DNA of 53,119 bases from Comamonadaceae bacterium (GTDB lineage: Bacteria; Pseudomonadota; Gammaproteobacteria; Burkholderiales; Burkholderiaceae_C). The position numbers were made by a program, and so were the translations under genes. Numbering within the stretch: position 1 is the stretch's first letter; every line of letters begins with the position of its first letter. Of the stretch, positions 9,970-18,960 are shown piece by piece. The stretch spans positions 1-53,119 of the forward strand of contig CANFWT010000010.1 of NCBI GenBank assembly GCA_947450895.1. The letters are read 5' to 3'. Below the pieces are notes generated by a model. The model ran no database searches. It saw only the letters and a list, made by a program, of their open reading frames with translations, and was not told the DNA's origin.

Positions 9970-10556
9970 TGGCATGGACTCTGAGGGCGCTAATCCGCCG
10001 CGTTGCGGCACTGCTGCTTTGCTTTGGTGCCTTCACCGTGCTGGCTGCCCAGCCGGCGGCGCTTGCGCGGGTGAAGTTCCAAACCAGCCAGGGCGATTTT
10101 GTGGTTGAGTTGCAGCCGGAAAAGGCGCCCAAGACCGTGGAGAACTTTTTGCGCTATGTGGCTGACAAACATTACGACGGCACCGTGTTTCACAGGGTGA
10201 TTGATGGCTTCATGGTCCAAGGCGGCGGTTTTACTGCAGCCATGGTGCAAAAACCAACCCGCGCGCCCATCCCGCTGGAAGCCAACAACGGCCTGAAAAA
10301 CGACCTTGGCACGATCGCCATGGCGCGCACGGGTAACCCTAATTCGGCTACATCCCAGTTTTTTATTAACGTAGCCAACAACGACAACCTCAACGCGCCG
10401 CAACCGGATGGCCACGGCTACGCCGTCTTCGGCAAAGTCATCAGTGGCATGGACGTGATCGACAAAATCCGCCAGAGCCCGACTGGCAACCAAGCAGGTT
10501 TCCAAAACGTACCCAACACACCGATTTCCATCAACCAAGTGACCCTGGTCAAATAA
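9969..10556 (+). CDS. ppiA: Periplasmic peptidyl-prolyl cis-trans isomerase (cyclophilin type)
   Basis: Accelerates prolyl isomerisation during folding of exported proteins. The N-terminus carries a cleavable signal peptide ([27 protein letters not shown] in outline, ending near residue 28). The cyclophilin domain follows with the active-site segments [33 protein letters not shown] and YAVFGKV. Total length is 195 aa, as for E. coli PpiA. It is translationally coupled to the L,D-transpeptidase (one-base overlap) and followed one nucleotide later by ppiB. Confidence 0.93.
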   Translation: MAWTLRALIRRVAALLLCFGAFTVLAAQPAALARVKFQTSQGDFVVELQPEKAPKTVENFLRYVADKHYDGTVFHRVIDGFMVQGGGFTAAMVQKPTRAPIPLEANNGLKNDLGTIAMARTGNPNSATSQFFINVANNDNLNAPQPDGHGYAVFGKVISGMDVIDKIRQSPTGNQAGFQNVPNTPISINQVTLVK

Positions 10557-10557
10557 T

Positions 10558-11064
10558 ATGAGCCAACCTAAAGTAGAACTTCACATTGCCAACTTCGGCG
10601 TCATCACCGTCGAGCTGGACCAAGAAAAAGCGCCCAAATCGGTCGAAAACTTCCTCGGCTACGTGGCCAGCGGTCACTACGACAACACGATTTTTCACCG
10701 CATCATCCCGGGTTTCATGGTCCAAGGCGGTGGTATGGAACCAGGAATGGCGCAGAAGAAAACCGCCAAACCAATTGAAAACGAAGCCGACAACGGCCTC
10801 AAAAACAACAAGTACACGCTGGCCATGGCGCGCACCAGCGATCCACACTCTGCAACGTCCCAATTCTTCATCAATATCGCCGACAACGACTTTCTCAACC
10901 ACAGTGCGAAGTCGTCCCAAGGTTGGGGCTACGCTGTATTTGGCAAAGTGGTCGACGGCACTGACGTAGTTGACAAAATCAAGGCAGTCGCCACAGGCCG
11001 CAAGGGATTTCATGACGATCTGCCCAAAGAGGACGTAATCATCAGCAAAGCGGTCGCTTTGTAA
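10558..11064 (+). CDS. ppiB: Cytoplasmic peptidyl-prolyl cis-trans isomerase B (cyclophilin)
   Basis: Cytoplasmic protein-folding catalyst of 168 aa without a signal peptide. It has the same active-site segments as its neighbour ([40 protein letters not shown]). The two cyclophilins are clearly homologous along their length and sit in tandem with a single base between stop and start, so they look like an ancient duplication split between compartments. lpxH follows after 19 nt. Confidence 0.94.
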   Translation: MSQPKVELHIANFGVITVELDQEKAPKSVENFLGYVASGHYDNTIFHRIIPGFMVQGGGMEPGMAQKKTAKPIENEADNGLKNNKYTLAMARTSDPHSATSQFFINIADNDFLNHSAKSSQGWGYAVFGKVVDGTDVVDKIKAVATGRKGFHDDLPKEDVIISKAVAL

Positions 11065-11083
11065 ACCAAGACCACCCTAGGGA

Positions 11084-11869
11084 ATGGAAGTTAGCGCTGC
11101 GCCGCACTGGGAGACGGTGGACTTCGTGTCCGACCTGCATTTGCAGGCCCAAGAACCCGAAACCCTTGCGGCACTGGCGCGCTACTTAGACCAGACGCCT
11201 GCACAAGCGCTATTTATCCTGGGTGACTTGTTGGAGGTCTGGGTCGGCGACGATGCGCTTGACTCACAAGAAACGGGGGGCCAAGCGGTGGCAGCGCTCT
11301 TGCACCAGGCGAGTACGCGGCTGGACTTGTTCATCATGTGCGGAAACCGCGATTTTTTGATGGGCGAGCGGCTTCTCAGCGCTTGTGGCGCCCGCAGCTT
11401 GGACGATCCCACCGTGCTCCAGGTTGGCAACGCGCGCTGGCTGCTCACCCACGGGGATGCTCTTTGCCTTGGCGACGCCCCGTACCAAGAATTCCGCACC
11501 CAGGTGCGCAGCGCTGAATGGCAAAACGAGTTTTTGAATCATCCCCTGGCGCAGCGCCTGGCGATGGCGCGCCAAATGCGTGCCCAGAGTGAGGCCCAAA
11601 AACGGCAGCTCGCCCAGGACCGACTCGCGTGGATTGACTTGGACCAAGCCGCCTGCTTGAAGCAACTCGCTGAATATGGCGCAGACCACATGGTCCACGG
11701 TCACACCCACCACGCAGCCGAACACGATTTGGGTCACGGCCATGTGCGATGGGTCCTGAGCGACTGGGACTTGTACGCAACGCCCGTGCGCGCGCAGGCA
11801 CTGCGCCTGCACGTGGCGGATGGGTCCATGGAGCGTGTGAATCTGGCTTCTACAAGCGCAACAGCCTAA
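11084..11869 (+). CDS. lpxH: UDP-2,3-diacylglucosamine pyrophosphohydrolase
   Basis: Peripheral inner-membrane metallophosphoesterase that releases UMP to give lipid X in lipid A synthesis. The 261-aa protein shows the calcineurin-like ligand set in order: SDLHL (about 17-21), LGDLLEVWVGDD, CGNRDFLMG, LTHGDALCLGD, and the C-terminal HGHTHHAAEH. Last gene of the plus-strand envelope cluster, 19 nt after ppiB and convergent with the DUF349 gene. Its presence shows a lipopolysaccharide-bearing outer membrane. Confidence 0.94.
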   Translation: MEVSAAPHWETVDFVSDLHLQAQEPETLAALARYLDQTPAQALFILGDLLEVWVGDDALDSQETGGQAVAALLHQASTRLDLFIMCGNRDFLMGERLLSACGARSLDDPTVLQVGNARWLLTHGDALCLGDAPYQEFRTQVRSAEWQNEFLNHPLAQRLAMARQMRAQSEAQKRQLAQDRLAWIDLDQAACLKQLAEYGADHMVHGHTHHAAEHDLGHGHVRWVLSDWDLYATPVRAQALRLHVADGSMERVNLASTSATA

Positions 11870-11887
11870 GCACCAATCCATCTGCCA

Positions 11888-11922
11888 GCGCCCTGCCGTA
11901 TTACGGCGAATCGGCAAGGCGC
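11888..11922. terminator. Hairpin between convergent lpxH and DUF349 gene, possible terminator
   Basis: Inverted repeat with arms 11888-11898 and 11912-11922 (11 bp, one odd position) and a 13-nt loop. The odd position is a G-U pair on the minus strand and C-A on plus, so it folds better in the DUF349 transcript. No clear T tract follows on either strand, so termination is plausible but not shown. Confidence 0.4.
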
Positions 11923-11929
11923 GAGGCTG

Positions 11930-14707
11930 TCAGCGCTTGAGCAGGGATTTCAGGCAGTTTTGCAGGCGACGCGCATCTTCTGCGCCATGCGGCGCCGACA
12001 GCGCAATAGCCACATCATGTCCCCAGGTCTGCGCCGGTGCAGGGTCATTGCGCCGGGTCAAAAGTTGCAGTTGCATGGTACGCCTGGCATTCAAATGCTC
12101 GGCAGGTGTGGGTATTTCGGCCGCCATTTCAAGCCGCAGCAAAGCTTCGGCCGGCGTGGTGCGGTGCGCGGGGAGCGCTCCGCTCATCGCCTGTATCCAT
12201 GTATTGCGGGTTGCCGCGTTGACCTGATTGCCAAGTTCCTGCAGGCTGGGCATGGCCGAACTGTCGCGGCCTTCCCATGCATGCATCAATTGCGTGAGCG
12301 CCTCTCCATGGGCTTGTGCGGCCAATTTACGCAGGGCCAGTTGCGCGCTCTCCAGTGCCTCGCGCTGGGCGCGAAAAGCTGCGTCACCGAGGCGGGGCGC
12401 AGCAGGGCGTGCGTCAAAGCGCTCGCCACGGGCTTCAGCGCCACCAAAGCCACGCCCCTCGCCACGGGCGTCGGCGCGAGAGCGGCCGTCCATGCCAGGC
12501 CGGGCATCGCGCGGGCCGCGGCCAGCGTCTTTTCGATCGCCCCACTTTCCTGGCCGGCCCGCGTCCGCGGCTGGCGCTTCACGTTTCATGCCAGGCCGGT
12601 CGTCGCCGCGCATGGCAACCACGGGCCGGGGGACTGGCTTGGGTGCAATCACTTCGGCTGCCACCAGGTCGGCGGTCGGGGCCGCCGGCACTGCAGCGTT
12701 TGACTCGCCCTCAGCGGCGGTCTCAAGGCTTGCATTTGCGCCATCAACGCCCTCGGGTGAGGCTGCTTCTACCGAAGCGGCACCCGCTTGCGCGACCGAA
12801 TCGGCTACCGCCTGAACCTGCGCTTCCTGGGCGCCGGCCGCGGTCACCTGGGCTTGGGCTTGGGCCTGGCCTTGCAAAGCGGCCTCCAATGCGGCAATGG
12901 CGCTGCGGATCACTTGCGCGTCCCCGCCTGCATTGGCCGCTTGCAGGGCCTTGGCCGCATCGATCACCACCCTGTCACGCTGACCCAGCGAGGCTTCGGC
13001 TTTTTCCCGCTCCAAGGTCTTGCGGTTGAAGGCATCGTCTATCGGTTTGCGAAACGCGTCCCACAGTTTTTGTTCTTGGCGTCGGTCAATAGGCACCTGG
13101 TGCGCTTGCGCCTGCCAGCGCTGTTGCAGGGCGCGTACCGCGTCAATGCGCAAAACGGGCGCATCACCGAGCGCTTTGGCTTCTTCGATCATGGCGCGGC
13201 GAAGCTCTAGACTTTGCGCCTGTAGCGCTTCTAGCGGCGCGGCGGCAGACGCTATGGCAGCCTTCCATAGCGGCTGAAGTTCGGCAAACGCCTTCTCACC
13301 TAAATGGCCCGCATCACGCCAGCGGTCGCCAAACTGGTGCAGGATGCGGCTAAAGCCCTTCCAATCGCCGTCGCGGGCCGTTCGGTTGTCTTCGGCCCAG
13401 GCGTTGAGTTCGGCAATCAGAGCCAGACGCTGATTGCGGTGCTCTACGGCGTCGGCTTTAAGCTTTTCCAGCCAAGCCTCAACCACTTTGTGGGCTTCGT
13501 TACAGGCCTCGTCGAAGCGCTTCCACATCGCATGGTTGGGCACGCCGCCTTGGTCGGTTTGCTTCCACTGTTCGCGCATGGCGCGCAGAGTTTCTTGCAT
13601 TTTGCGACCACCCAGCGCCTGCCCCTCGGGGCGCTTGAGCAGCCCCTCCGCCTTGATCAACAGTTCTTCACGCAGTTGGTCGGCACGCCAGCGCTGCCAG
13701 CCTTCGAGCTCACCGGCAGCGGCAAGGGCTGCTTGCGCTTGGTTTTCAAGCTTGTGGTCAATCACCTTGCCAAATTCTTTCAGCGCCTGGCGCAGGGCAC
13801 TGGCTGCACCGGCGCTGGCCTTGCCCTGCCCTTCGCTGGTTTGCGCCTCCAATTGCGCAAGCACCTCGCGAACCTTCGCATTGGCGGCCTCGCGCACTTC
13901 GGGGTCAACGGCTGGCTTGGACGGTTTCACGGCCGGGGCCGCCGCGGTGCGCTGGGCGCGGATCTCATCGGCCCAAACACCAACACCGGGCAACGGCGCG
14001 TTGGTGTCTTGGGCTGCGGCCATCGCTTGCTGCAGTGCGATTTGAAAAGCTTCCCACACTACCAAAAGCTGGGCACGCGATGCGTCGAGCATGGGTGTGA
14101 ACTTCAGATCGGTGCTAGGCCAGCTGCCATGCGACATCAATTGCGCTGCCTGCGCTTGCCAATGTTGCACGTCGCCACCTAGGGCCTCCGACACCGCCAG
14201 CGCCTCACGCCAGGCTTTGGTCGACATGACTTCGATCCGCTGGGCCAGCAGCACTGCCGCCTCGCGCTGCACCTGGGCTTGGTGCTGAAGGTCTTCGATC
14301 AAGCGCACCCGCTCGGCGATTTGTACTTTGAGGCTGGCCAGCGGTTCTTTGCTTAAGGGCGCGCCGGCTTTGGCGGCGTCGCGCTGCCAGGCCATGGCAT
14401 CAGCAATATTCAGTTTGGCTGACTCCAGCAGCGCCTCGCCCTTGGCAGTCCATTCGACCGCTATCGCGTCCTGCATTTTGGCGCGCTTGGCATCGTCCAG
14501 CCGCTCGCGCAACAGTTTGGCAGCGCCCTTGTCGCGGCTGCTGAGTTCCCGGAAAACTTCACTCAGCTGCTCATTGCTTGGGCTGCTGAGCAACCACTCG
14601 CGCACACGGCTGGCGCGTTCGCCCGCGGTTGGGGCGGTGAAGGCGCCGCCGGTTAATTTATCCAGCTGGGCTATATCGGAAGGTTTAGGGGCGGAATTCG
14701 TCGGCAC
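11930..14707 (-). CDS. DUF349 domain-containing protein
   Basis: Large mostly helical protein of unknown function, 925 aa. It has repeated DUF349-like helical segments, clearest at about 400-600 (FGDRWRDAGHLGEKAF, LQQRWQAQAHQVP, EQKLWDAFRKPIDDAF). An Ala/Gln-rich stretch follows, then an Arg/Gly/Asp-rich, probably disordered linker at about 690-772 containing several RG dipeptides (coding roughly 12390-12640), then a final helical domain. I chose the GTG at 14707 because an AAAAGG sits just upstream and the longer frame to 14836 opens with non-family sequence. No signal peptide or membrane helix is visible, so it should be cytoplasmic. Divergent from the lytic transglycosylase gene across a 401-bp intergenic region. 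Confidence 0.85.
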   Translation of the reverse strand: MPTNSAPKPSDIAQLDKLTGGAFTAPTAGERASRVREWLLSSPSNEQLSEVFRELSSRDKGAAKLLRERLDDAKRAKMQDAIAVEWTAKGEALLESAKLNIADAMAWQRDAAKAGAPLSKEPLASLKVQIAERVRLIEDLQHQAQVQREAAVLLAQRIEVMSTKAWREALAVSEALGGDVQHWQAQAAQLMSHGSWPSTDLKFTPMLDASRAQLLVVWEAFQIALQQAMAAAQDTNAPLPGVGVWADEIRAQRTAAAPAVKPSKPAVDPEVREAANAKVREVLAQLEAQTSEGQGKASAGAASALRQALKEFGKVIDHKLENQAQAALAAAGELEGWQRWRADQLREELLIKAEGLLKRPEGQALGGRKMQETLRAMREQWKQTDQGGVPNHAMWKRFDEACNEAHKVVEAWLEKLKADAVEHRNQRLALIAELNAWAEDNRTARDGDWKGFSRILHQFGDRWRDAGHLGEKAFAELQPLWKAAIASAAAPLEALQAQSLELRRAMIEEAKALGDAPVLRIDAVRALQQRWQAQAHQVPIDRRQEQKLWDAFRKPIDDAFNRKTLEREKAEASLGQRDRVVIDAAKALQAANAGGDAQVIRSAIAALEAALQGQAQAQAQVTAAGAQEAQVQAVADSVAQAGAASVEAASPEGVDGANASLETAAEGESNAAVPAAPTADLVAAEVIAPKPVPRPVVAMRGDDRPGMKREAPAADAGRPGKWGDRKDAGRGPRDARPGMDGRSRADARGEGRGFGGAEARGERFDARPAAPRLGDAAFRAQREALESAQLALRKLAAQAHGEALTQLMHAWEGRDSSAMPSLQELGNQVNAATRNTWIQAMSGALPAHRTTPAEALLRLEMAAEIPTPAEHLNARRTMQLQLLTRRNDPAPAQTWGHDVAIALSAPHGAEDARRLQNCLKSLLKR

Positions 14708-15108
14708 GTGGAGCCTTTTATAGGAGAGAAGCAAAAATGACAGGGGCGTATTTTCGCTGCTAATTGCCCCACAAACCGATTTTTCTGCGCGATGCACCGC
14801 CCGCCGCGCTGCGCACGCGTGAAAAACGGCGGTCAAGCGCGTATAGTCCCGCCGAAAATTAGAATATAAAACTCATTTGTTATAATTGACCTGACATATC
14901 GTGGCCTCCTAAAATTCCACTTGTTCTGGTTGAGACGACACAGAACGCTGTCAATCACCGTGCACAGTGGTGATGAAGGCCGAAGCAGCGCTACCAGGGC
15001 TGCATTGTCATAAGTTCGAAATGCGCCCTAGTGCCTCTGCTTGCTTTCAGCTTGGCAGGTTCGGACGGACCCATCGCACGCAATGCGACCCGCCTTTCAA
15101 GGAGAACC
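14708..15108. other. 401-bp intergenic region with AT-rich core and candidate structured leader
   Basis: No convincing protein gene is present. An AT-rich core (about 14855-14890) separates the divergent DUF349 and transglycosylase genes and carries an extended -10 box on plus. The plus-strand stretch 14887-15108 holds consecutive short inverted repeats: GTTCTG/CAGAAC (14923-14928/14941-14946), ATCACC/GGTGAT (14954-14959/14969-14974), GCAGC/GCTGC (14985-14989/14999-15003), GCATT/AATGC (15002-15006/15020-15024) and TCGCA/TGCGA (15074-15078/15084-15088). The last ends about 10 nt before the AAGGAG of the transglycosylase gene. This may be a long structured 5' leader or a small RNA; I recognise no known family. 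Confidence 0.4.
14878..14886 (+). promoter_or_regulatory. Extended -10 promoter candidate upstream of lytic transglycosylase
   Basis: TGTTATAAT has a perfect -10 hexamer (14881-14886) with a TGn extension and lies in the AT-rich core of the intergenic region. No good -35 is visible. If used, it gives a leader of roughly 215 nt before the ATG at 15109. Confidence 0.45.
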
Positions 15109-15876
15109 ATGAAAACAGGCAAACGCATCCGACAGTCGCTGACCACTTTGACCCGGAATGTGGTCGACGGACTTTTTCAAATTACCCACAACGGGTTTGC
15201 CTTGCTGGGTTTGGCGGTGGTGTTTGTGGGCGTCACCCTCACAGCACAGCCCGAGATCCGGCAAGCGGGAGAATTGCAGCTGATCGACTGGCTCAAAGAC
15301 CGCCAGGAGTCTTTGTCAGGGCTGGTCTCAGGCAAGGCCACCGACCGTGTGACAGCCGCAGACCCCAAGGACCTGCCCAAGCCGCAAGCCGCTCTGGCGT
15401 TTTGGTTGTCACGCAAATACAACATCGCGCCGGAGCCGCTCAGTGCTTTGGTGGCGGAGGCTTTTGAGACCGGGCCCCGCCATAAGATGGACCCGGCACT
15501 GATCTTGGCCGTGGTGGCCGTCGAGTCTGGATTCAATCCTTTTGCCCAAAGTCCCGTAGGCGCTCAAGGCCTGATGCAGGTGATGACCCAAGTCCACGGA
15601 GACAAATACGCCCATTTCGGCGGCAAATTGGCTGCATTCGACCCAGTTGCCAATATGCGGGTGGGTGTCAGGGTGTTGCAGGAATGCATCACACGGGCGG
15701 GCTCTTTAGAAGCCGGCCTGAAACTCTACGTTGGAGCTGCCAATATGGGCGACGACGGCGGCTACTCCGCCAAAGTGCTGGCCGAATATGCCCGCCTGCA
15801 AGCTGTAGCGCAAGGCCGCCCGGTGCCGGTGGGTACGACAGCAGCGGTGCGCACGCCCGGCCCTGACAAGGCGTAA
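15109..15876 (+). CDS. Membrane-anchored lytic transglycosylase (SLT domain)
   Basis: Peptidoglycan-cleaving enzyme of the soluble-lytic-transglycosylase type, probably anchored in the inner membrane facing the periplasm. The ATG at 15109 follows an AAGGAG at 15099-15104; the longer open frame from 15031 is discarded. The 255-aa protein has one N-terminal hydrophobic helix (about 30-47, without a clear cleavage site). The SLT domain from about 125 includes VVAVESGFNPFA with catalytic Glu E139, GAQGLMQVMTQVH and the C-terminal YVGAANMGDDGGYSAKVL, in which the usual YN.G loop is recognisable. It stands alone between two intergenic regions, upstream of glyA. Confidence 0.88.
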   Translation: MKTGKRIRQSLTTLTRNVVDGLFQITHNGFALLGLAVVFVGVTLTAQPEIRQAGELQLIDWLKDRQESLSGLVSGKATDRVTAADPKDLPKPQAALAFWLSRKYNIAPEPLSALVAEAFETGPRHKMDPALILAVVAVESGFNPFAQSPVGAQGLMQVMTQVHGDKYAHFGGKLAAFDPVANMRVGVRVLQECITRAGSLEAGLKLYVGAANMGDDGGYSAKVLAEYARLQAVAQGRPVPVGTTAAVRTPGPDKA

Positions 15877-16082
15877 TCGGTGCGCAGGGTGGCGCATTTT
15901 GAACTCTGCAAACTTACAACCCTGCAATAGAATAGTTTGTGCCTTTGGTAGTCAGCCGGCGCAGGCGCCCCAGCCCACCCAAGCATTGGTGGGTGCAGTG
16001 GGTACAACGCAACCTTGCGGTTGAACAACGCCTCCATCGCGCTGCCTGCATCACCCTATCACCAACCACCCAGGACCCTTGC
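15877..16082 (+). promoter_or_regulatory. Intergenic leader upstream of glyA with hairpins
   Basis: The 206 bp before glyA holds two clear short hairpins on the sense strand: CCCACC/GGTGGG (15974-15979/15988-15993, 8-nt loop) and CAACC/GGTTG (16010-16014/16019-16023, TTGC loop). Possible promoter hexamers are TTGAAC (15899-15904) and TAGAAT (15928-15933), but their 23-nt spacing is too long for a standard promoter. I do not recognise a glycine, SAM or tetrahydrofolate riboswitch. Confidence 0.3.
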
Positions 16083-17327
16083 ATGTACGACCGCAACATT
16101 CTTGTTGAACAAACCGATCCCGAGTTGTGGGCTGCCATCGTGGCCGAAAACGCCCGCCAGGAACACCACATTGAGCTGATCGCCAGCGAAAATTACGCGT
16201 CCCCCGCCGTCATGGCTGCCCAAGGCAGCCAGCTGACAAATAAATATGCCGAAGGCTATCCCGGCAAGCGCTATTACGGCGGTTGCGAAAACGTCGATGT
16301 GGCTGAGCAACTGGCCATCGAACGCGCCAAGCAGATTTTTGGCGCCGATGCAGCAAATGTGCAGCCCCACTGCGGCGCGTCGGCCAATGAAGCAGTATTC
16401 CTGGCCTTCTTGAAGCCCGGCGACACCATCATGGGCATGAGTTTGGCCGAAGGCGGCCACTTGACGCACGGCATGCCGTTGAATATGAGTGGCAAGTGGT
16501 TCAACGTGGTGTCCTACGGACTCGACGCAAACGAGGCCATCGACTACGACGCCATGGAGCGCAAAGCCCATGAAACCAAACCCAAACTGATCATCGCCGG
16601 AGCCAGCGCCTATTCCCTGCGCATCGACTTTGCGCGCTTTGCCAAAGTGGCCAAAGACGTGGGTGCCATTTTCCTGGTGGACATGGCGCATTACGCGGGT
16701 TTGATTGCGGCGGGCGTCTACCCCAACCCGGTTCCGCACGCCGATGTGGTGACATCGACCACCCACAAAAGCCTGCGTGGCCCGCGCGGCGGCATTATTT
16801 TGATGAAGGCCGAACACGAAAAAGCCATCAACAGCGCTATTTTCCCTGGCCTGCAAGGCGGCCCGCTGATGCACGTGATCGCAGCCAAGGCGGTAGCGTT
16901 CAAAGAAGCGCTCGGACCTGACTTCAAAGCCTACCAGCAGCAAGTCCTGACCAACGCCGACATCGTGGCCCAAACCCTGACCGAGCGCGGCCTGCGCATC
17001 GTCAGTGGCCGTACCGAAAGCCACGTGATGCTGGTGGACTTGCGCTCCAAGCACATTACCGGCAAAGACGCCGAGCGCGTACTGGGCGACGCACACATGA
17101 CCATCAACAAGAACGCCATCCCTAACGACCCGGAAAAACCCATGGTCACCAGCGGTGTGCGCATTGGCACCCCGGCCATGACGACGCGCGGCTTCAAGGA
17201 CGAAGAAGCGCGCGCCACCGCACACCTGATCGCTGACGTGCTGGACAACCCGCACGACGCCGGCAATATCGCCGCGGTGCGTGCCAAAGTGCACGCGCTG
17301 ACCGCACGCTTTCCGGTCTATCGCTAA
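16083..17327 (+). CDS. glyA: Serine hydroxymethyltransferase
   Basis: PLP enzyme interconverting serine and glycine while loading tetrahydrofolate with a one-carbon unit. The product is 414 aa (E. coli 417). The Schiff-base lysine is K229 in [12 protein letters not shown]. Other family segments are [19 protein letters not shown] near residues 31-50, [11 protein letters not shown], and [13 protein letters not shown]. The ATG at 16083 matches the conserved MYDRN-type start; the in-frame upstream extension to 15939 is non-conserved leader. nrdR begins 12 nt downstream, the usual partner in Burkholderiales and many other bacteria. Confidence 0.97.
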   Translation: MYDRNILVEQTDPELWAAIVAENARQEHHIELIASENYASPAVMAAQGSQLTNKYAEGYPGKRYYGGCENVDVAEQLAIERAKQIFGADAANVQPHCGASANEAVFLAFLKPGDTIMGMSLAEGGHLTHGMPLNMSGKWFNVVSYGLDANEAIDYDAMERKAHETKPKLIIAGASAYSLRIDFARFAKVAKDVGAIFLVDMAHYAGLIAAGVYPNPVPHADVVTSTTHKSLRGPRGGIILMKAEHEKAINSAIFPGLQGGPLMHVIAAKAVAFKEALGPDFKAYQQQVLTNADIVAQTLTERGLRIVSGRTESHVMLVDLRSKHITGKDAERVLGDAHMTINKNAIPNDPEKPMVTSGVRIGTPAMTTRGFKDEEARATAHLIADVLDNPHDAGNIAAVRAKVHALTARFPVYR

Positions 17328-17339
17328 ATCGCGGTAGGG

Positions 17340-17789
17340 ATGAAGTGCCCGTTTTGCGGCCACATGGATACGCAGGTCGCGGAAACCCGCGTGTCCGAAG
17401 ACGGTGACTTCGTCCGCCGCAGGCGCCAATGCGGCGCCTGCGAAAAACGATTCACCACCTACGAGCGTCCAGACGTCAATTTTCCTTCGGTAGTCAAAAA
17501 AGACGGACGGCGCATTGACTACGAGCGCACCAAAGTCTCCTCCTCCATGAAGCTGGCCCTGCGCAAGCGACCTGTGAGTACCGAACAAATTGACGGCGCC
17601 ATTGAGCGCATCGAAGAAAAGCTGCTGGCCTTGGGGCTGCGCGAAGTCACATCCACCCGCATTGGCGAATGGGTGATGCGCGAGCTCAAAAAACTCGACA
17701 AAGTCGCCTACGTGCGCTTTGCCAGCGTGTACCGCAGTTTCGAAGACATTGATGAATTCAAAAATTTGGTCAATGAGGTGAACAATTGA
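17340..17789 (+). CDS. nrdR: Transcriptional repressor NrdR
   Basis: Zinc-finger/ATP-cone repressor of ribonucleotide reductase operons that senses dATP/ATP. The 149-aa product has a zinc ribbon from C3, C6, C31 and C34 (CPFCG ... [12 protein letters not shown]) followed by an ATP-cone domain (about 49-139, [16 protein letters not shown] onward). Length and architecture are exactly those of the family. It is 12 nt after glyA and before ribD. Its stop codon (17787-17789) lies inside a perfect hairpin. Confidence 0.96.
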   Translation: MKCPFCGHMDTQVAETRVSEDGDFVRRRRQCGACEKRFTTYERPDVNFPSVVKKDGRRIDYERTKVSSSMKLALRKRPVSTEQIDGAIERIEEKLLALGLREVTSTRIGEWVMRELKKLDKVAYVRFASVYRSFEDIDEFKNLVNEVNN

Positions 17790-17812
17790 AGTACCGCAAC
17801 GCGGTACTTCAA
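17786..17812 (+). repeat. Perfect 12-bp inverted repeat at the end of nrdR
   Basis: Arms TTGAAGTACCGC (17786-17797) and its exact complement (17801-17812) are separated by AAC. The nrdR stop codon TGA (17787-17789) lies in the left arm. No T run follows, so it is not a standard intrinsic terminator. It could stabilise the upstream mRNA, attenuate read-through into ribD, or bind a dimeric protein. Confidence 0.75.
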
Positions 17813-17830
17813 GACTGAGGCCCCGCTGCT

Positions 17831-18943
17831 ATGGCGCACATCGCGACCGCACTGCGGCTGGCTGAGTCGGCACTGTGGATCACCTCGCCCAACCCGCGCG
17901 TGGGCTGCGTACTCGTCAACCCCCAGGGCCAGGTTATCGGCCAGGGCAGCACCCAGCGCGCAGGCGGCCCCCATGCGGAGGTAGTAGCCTTGCGCGACGC
18001 CCAAGCGCAAGGCCACAGCACCCAAGGGGCAACCGCCTATGTGACGCTAGAGCCCTGTTCGCACCAAGGCCGCACCGGCCCCTGCTGCGACGCACTGATT
18101 TCAGCGGGTATCTGCAACGTGGTAGCGTCCCTGCAAGACCCCAACCCCCGGGTCGCCGGTCAGGGCTTTGCCCGCCTGCGCGGGGCCGGAATAGGAGTCA
18201 CCGTTGGTCCGGGCGCGGCGCAGTCGCGCGAACTCAATCTGGGCTTCTTCAGCCGCATGGTGCGCCAAACACCCTGGGTGCGCGTAAAGGCCGCCGCTTC
18301 CCTGGACGGCGTCACCGCCCTGCCCAATGGGCAAAGCCAGTGGATCACCGGGCCGCTTGCCCGCGCTGACGGCCACGCCTGGCGCGCCCGCGCCTGTGCG
18401 GTGCTCACCGGCATCGGCACGGTAATGCAGGACAACCCACGCCTGGATGTACGCGCCGTGGACACGCCACGCCAGCCGACCTTGGTGGTGGTGGACAGCG
18501 ATTTGCAAACCCAGCCCGACGCCGCGCTTTTTGATCCTGCACGCCCTGTGCTGATCTATGCCGCCAACCGGCATGCCCAGCGCGAAGCGGCACTTCAAGC
18601 GCGCGGCGCCACGGTGGTTTACCTGCCCGACGCACCAACGTCACCGCACGCCAGATCTAAAGTCGACCTGCGCTCCATGCTGCGCGACCTGGCGGCGAGG
18701 GAAGTAAACGAACTCCATGTGGAAGCCGGCCACAAACTCAATGGCTCGCTGTTGCGCGCGGGACTGGTGGATGAAATGCTGGTCTACCTGGCGCCAAAAT
18801 GGCTGGGTGCGGGCGCGGGCATGTCAAATTTCGGGCCGCTGGCGCAGTTGGCCGACGGCATGGCCTTGCAATTTCGCAGCGTGGACCGGGTGGGCGAAGA
18901 CCTTCGTCTGTTGGCCCGGGTGGCGGAACGCGACAATTTTTAA
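17831..18943 (+). CDS. ribD: Bifunctional diaminohydroxyphosphoribosylaminopyrimidine deaminase / reductase
   Basis: Carries out the second and third steps of riboflavin synthesis: deamination of the pyrimidine, then NADPH-dependent reduction of the ribosyl side chain. The N-terminal deaminase domain (1-145) has the zinc ligands PHAEVVAL and EPCSHQGRTGPCCDAL. The C-terminal reductase domain (about 150-370) begins PWVRVKAAASLDGVTA. The 370-aa length is standard. ribE follows 17 nt downstream. No FMN riboswitch is visible upstream, where only the nrdR hairpin is present. Confidence 0.95.
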   Translation: MAHIATALRLAESALWITSPNPRVGCVLVNPQGQVIGQGSTQRAGGPHAEVVALRDAQAQGHSTQGATAYVTLEPCSHQGRTGPCCDALISAGICNVVASLQDPNPRVAGQGFARLRGAGIGVTVGPGAAQSRELNLGFFSRMVRQTPWVRVKAAASLDGVTALPNGQSQWITGPLARADGHAWRARACAVLTGIGTVMQDNPRLDVRAVDTPRQPTLVVVDSDLQTQPDAALFDPARPVLIYAANRHAQREAALQARGATVVYLPDAPTSPHARSKVDLRSMLRDLAAREVNELHVEAGHKLNGSLLRAGLVDEMLVYLAPKWLGAGAGMSNFGPLAQLADGMALQFRSVDRVGEDLRLLARVAERDNF

Positions 18944-18960
18944 GCTTGAAAGATATTTGT

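Noticed and set aside
16059..17588. 509-codon open frame antisense to glyA and nrdR
   Set aside because: Spans two certain genes on the other strand with no motifs.
17786..17812. Intrinsic terminator at the nrdR end
   Set aside because: The stem is perfect but no T run follows on either strand, so I list it only as an inverted repeat.
17789..17831. FMN riboswitch upstream of ribD
   Set aside because: Only 41 bp separate nrdR and ribD and they hold a simple hairpin, too small for an FMN aptamer.
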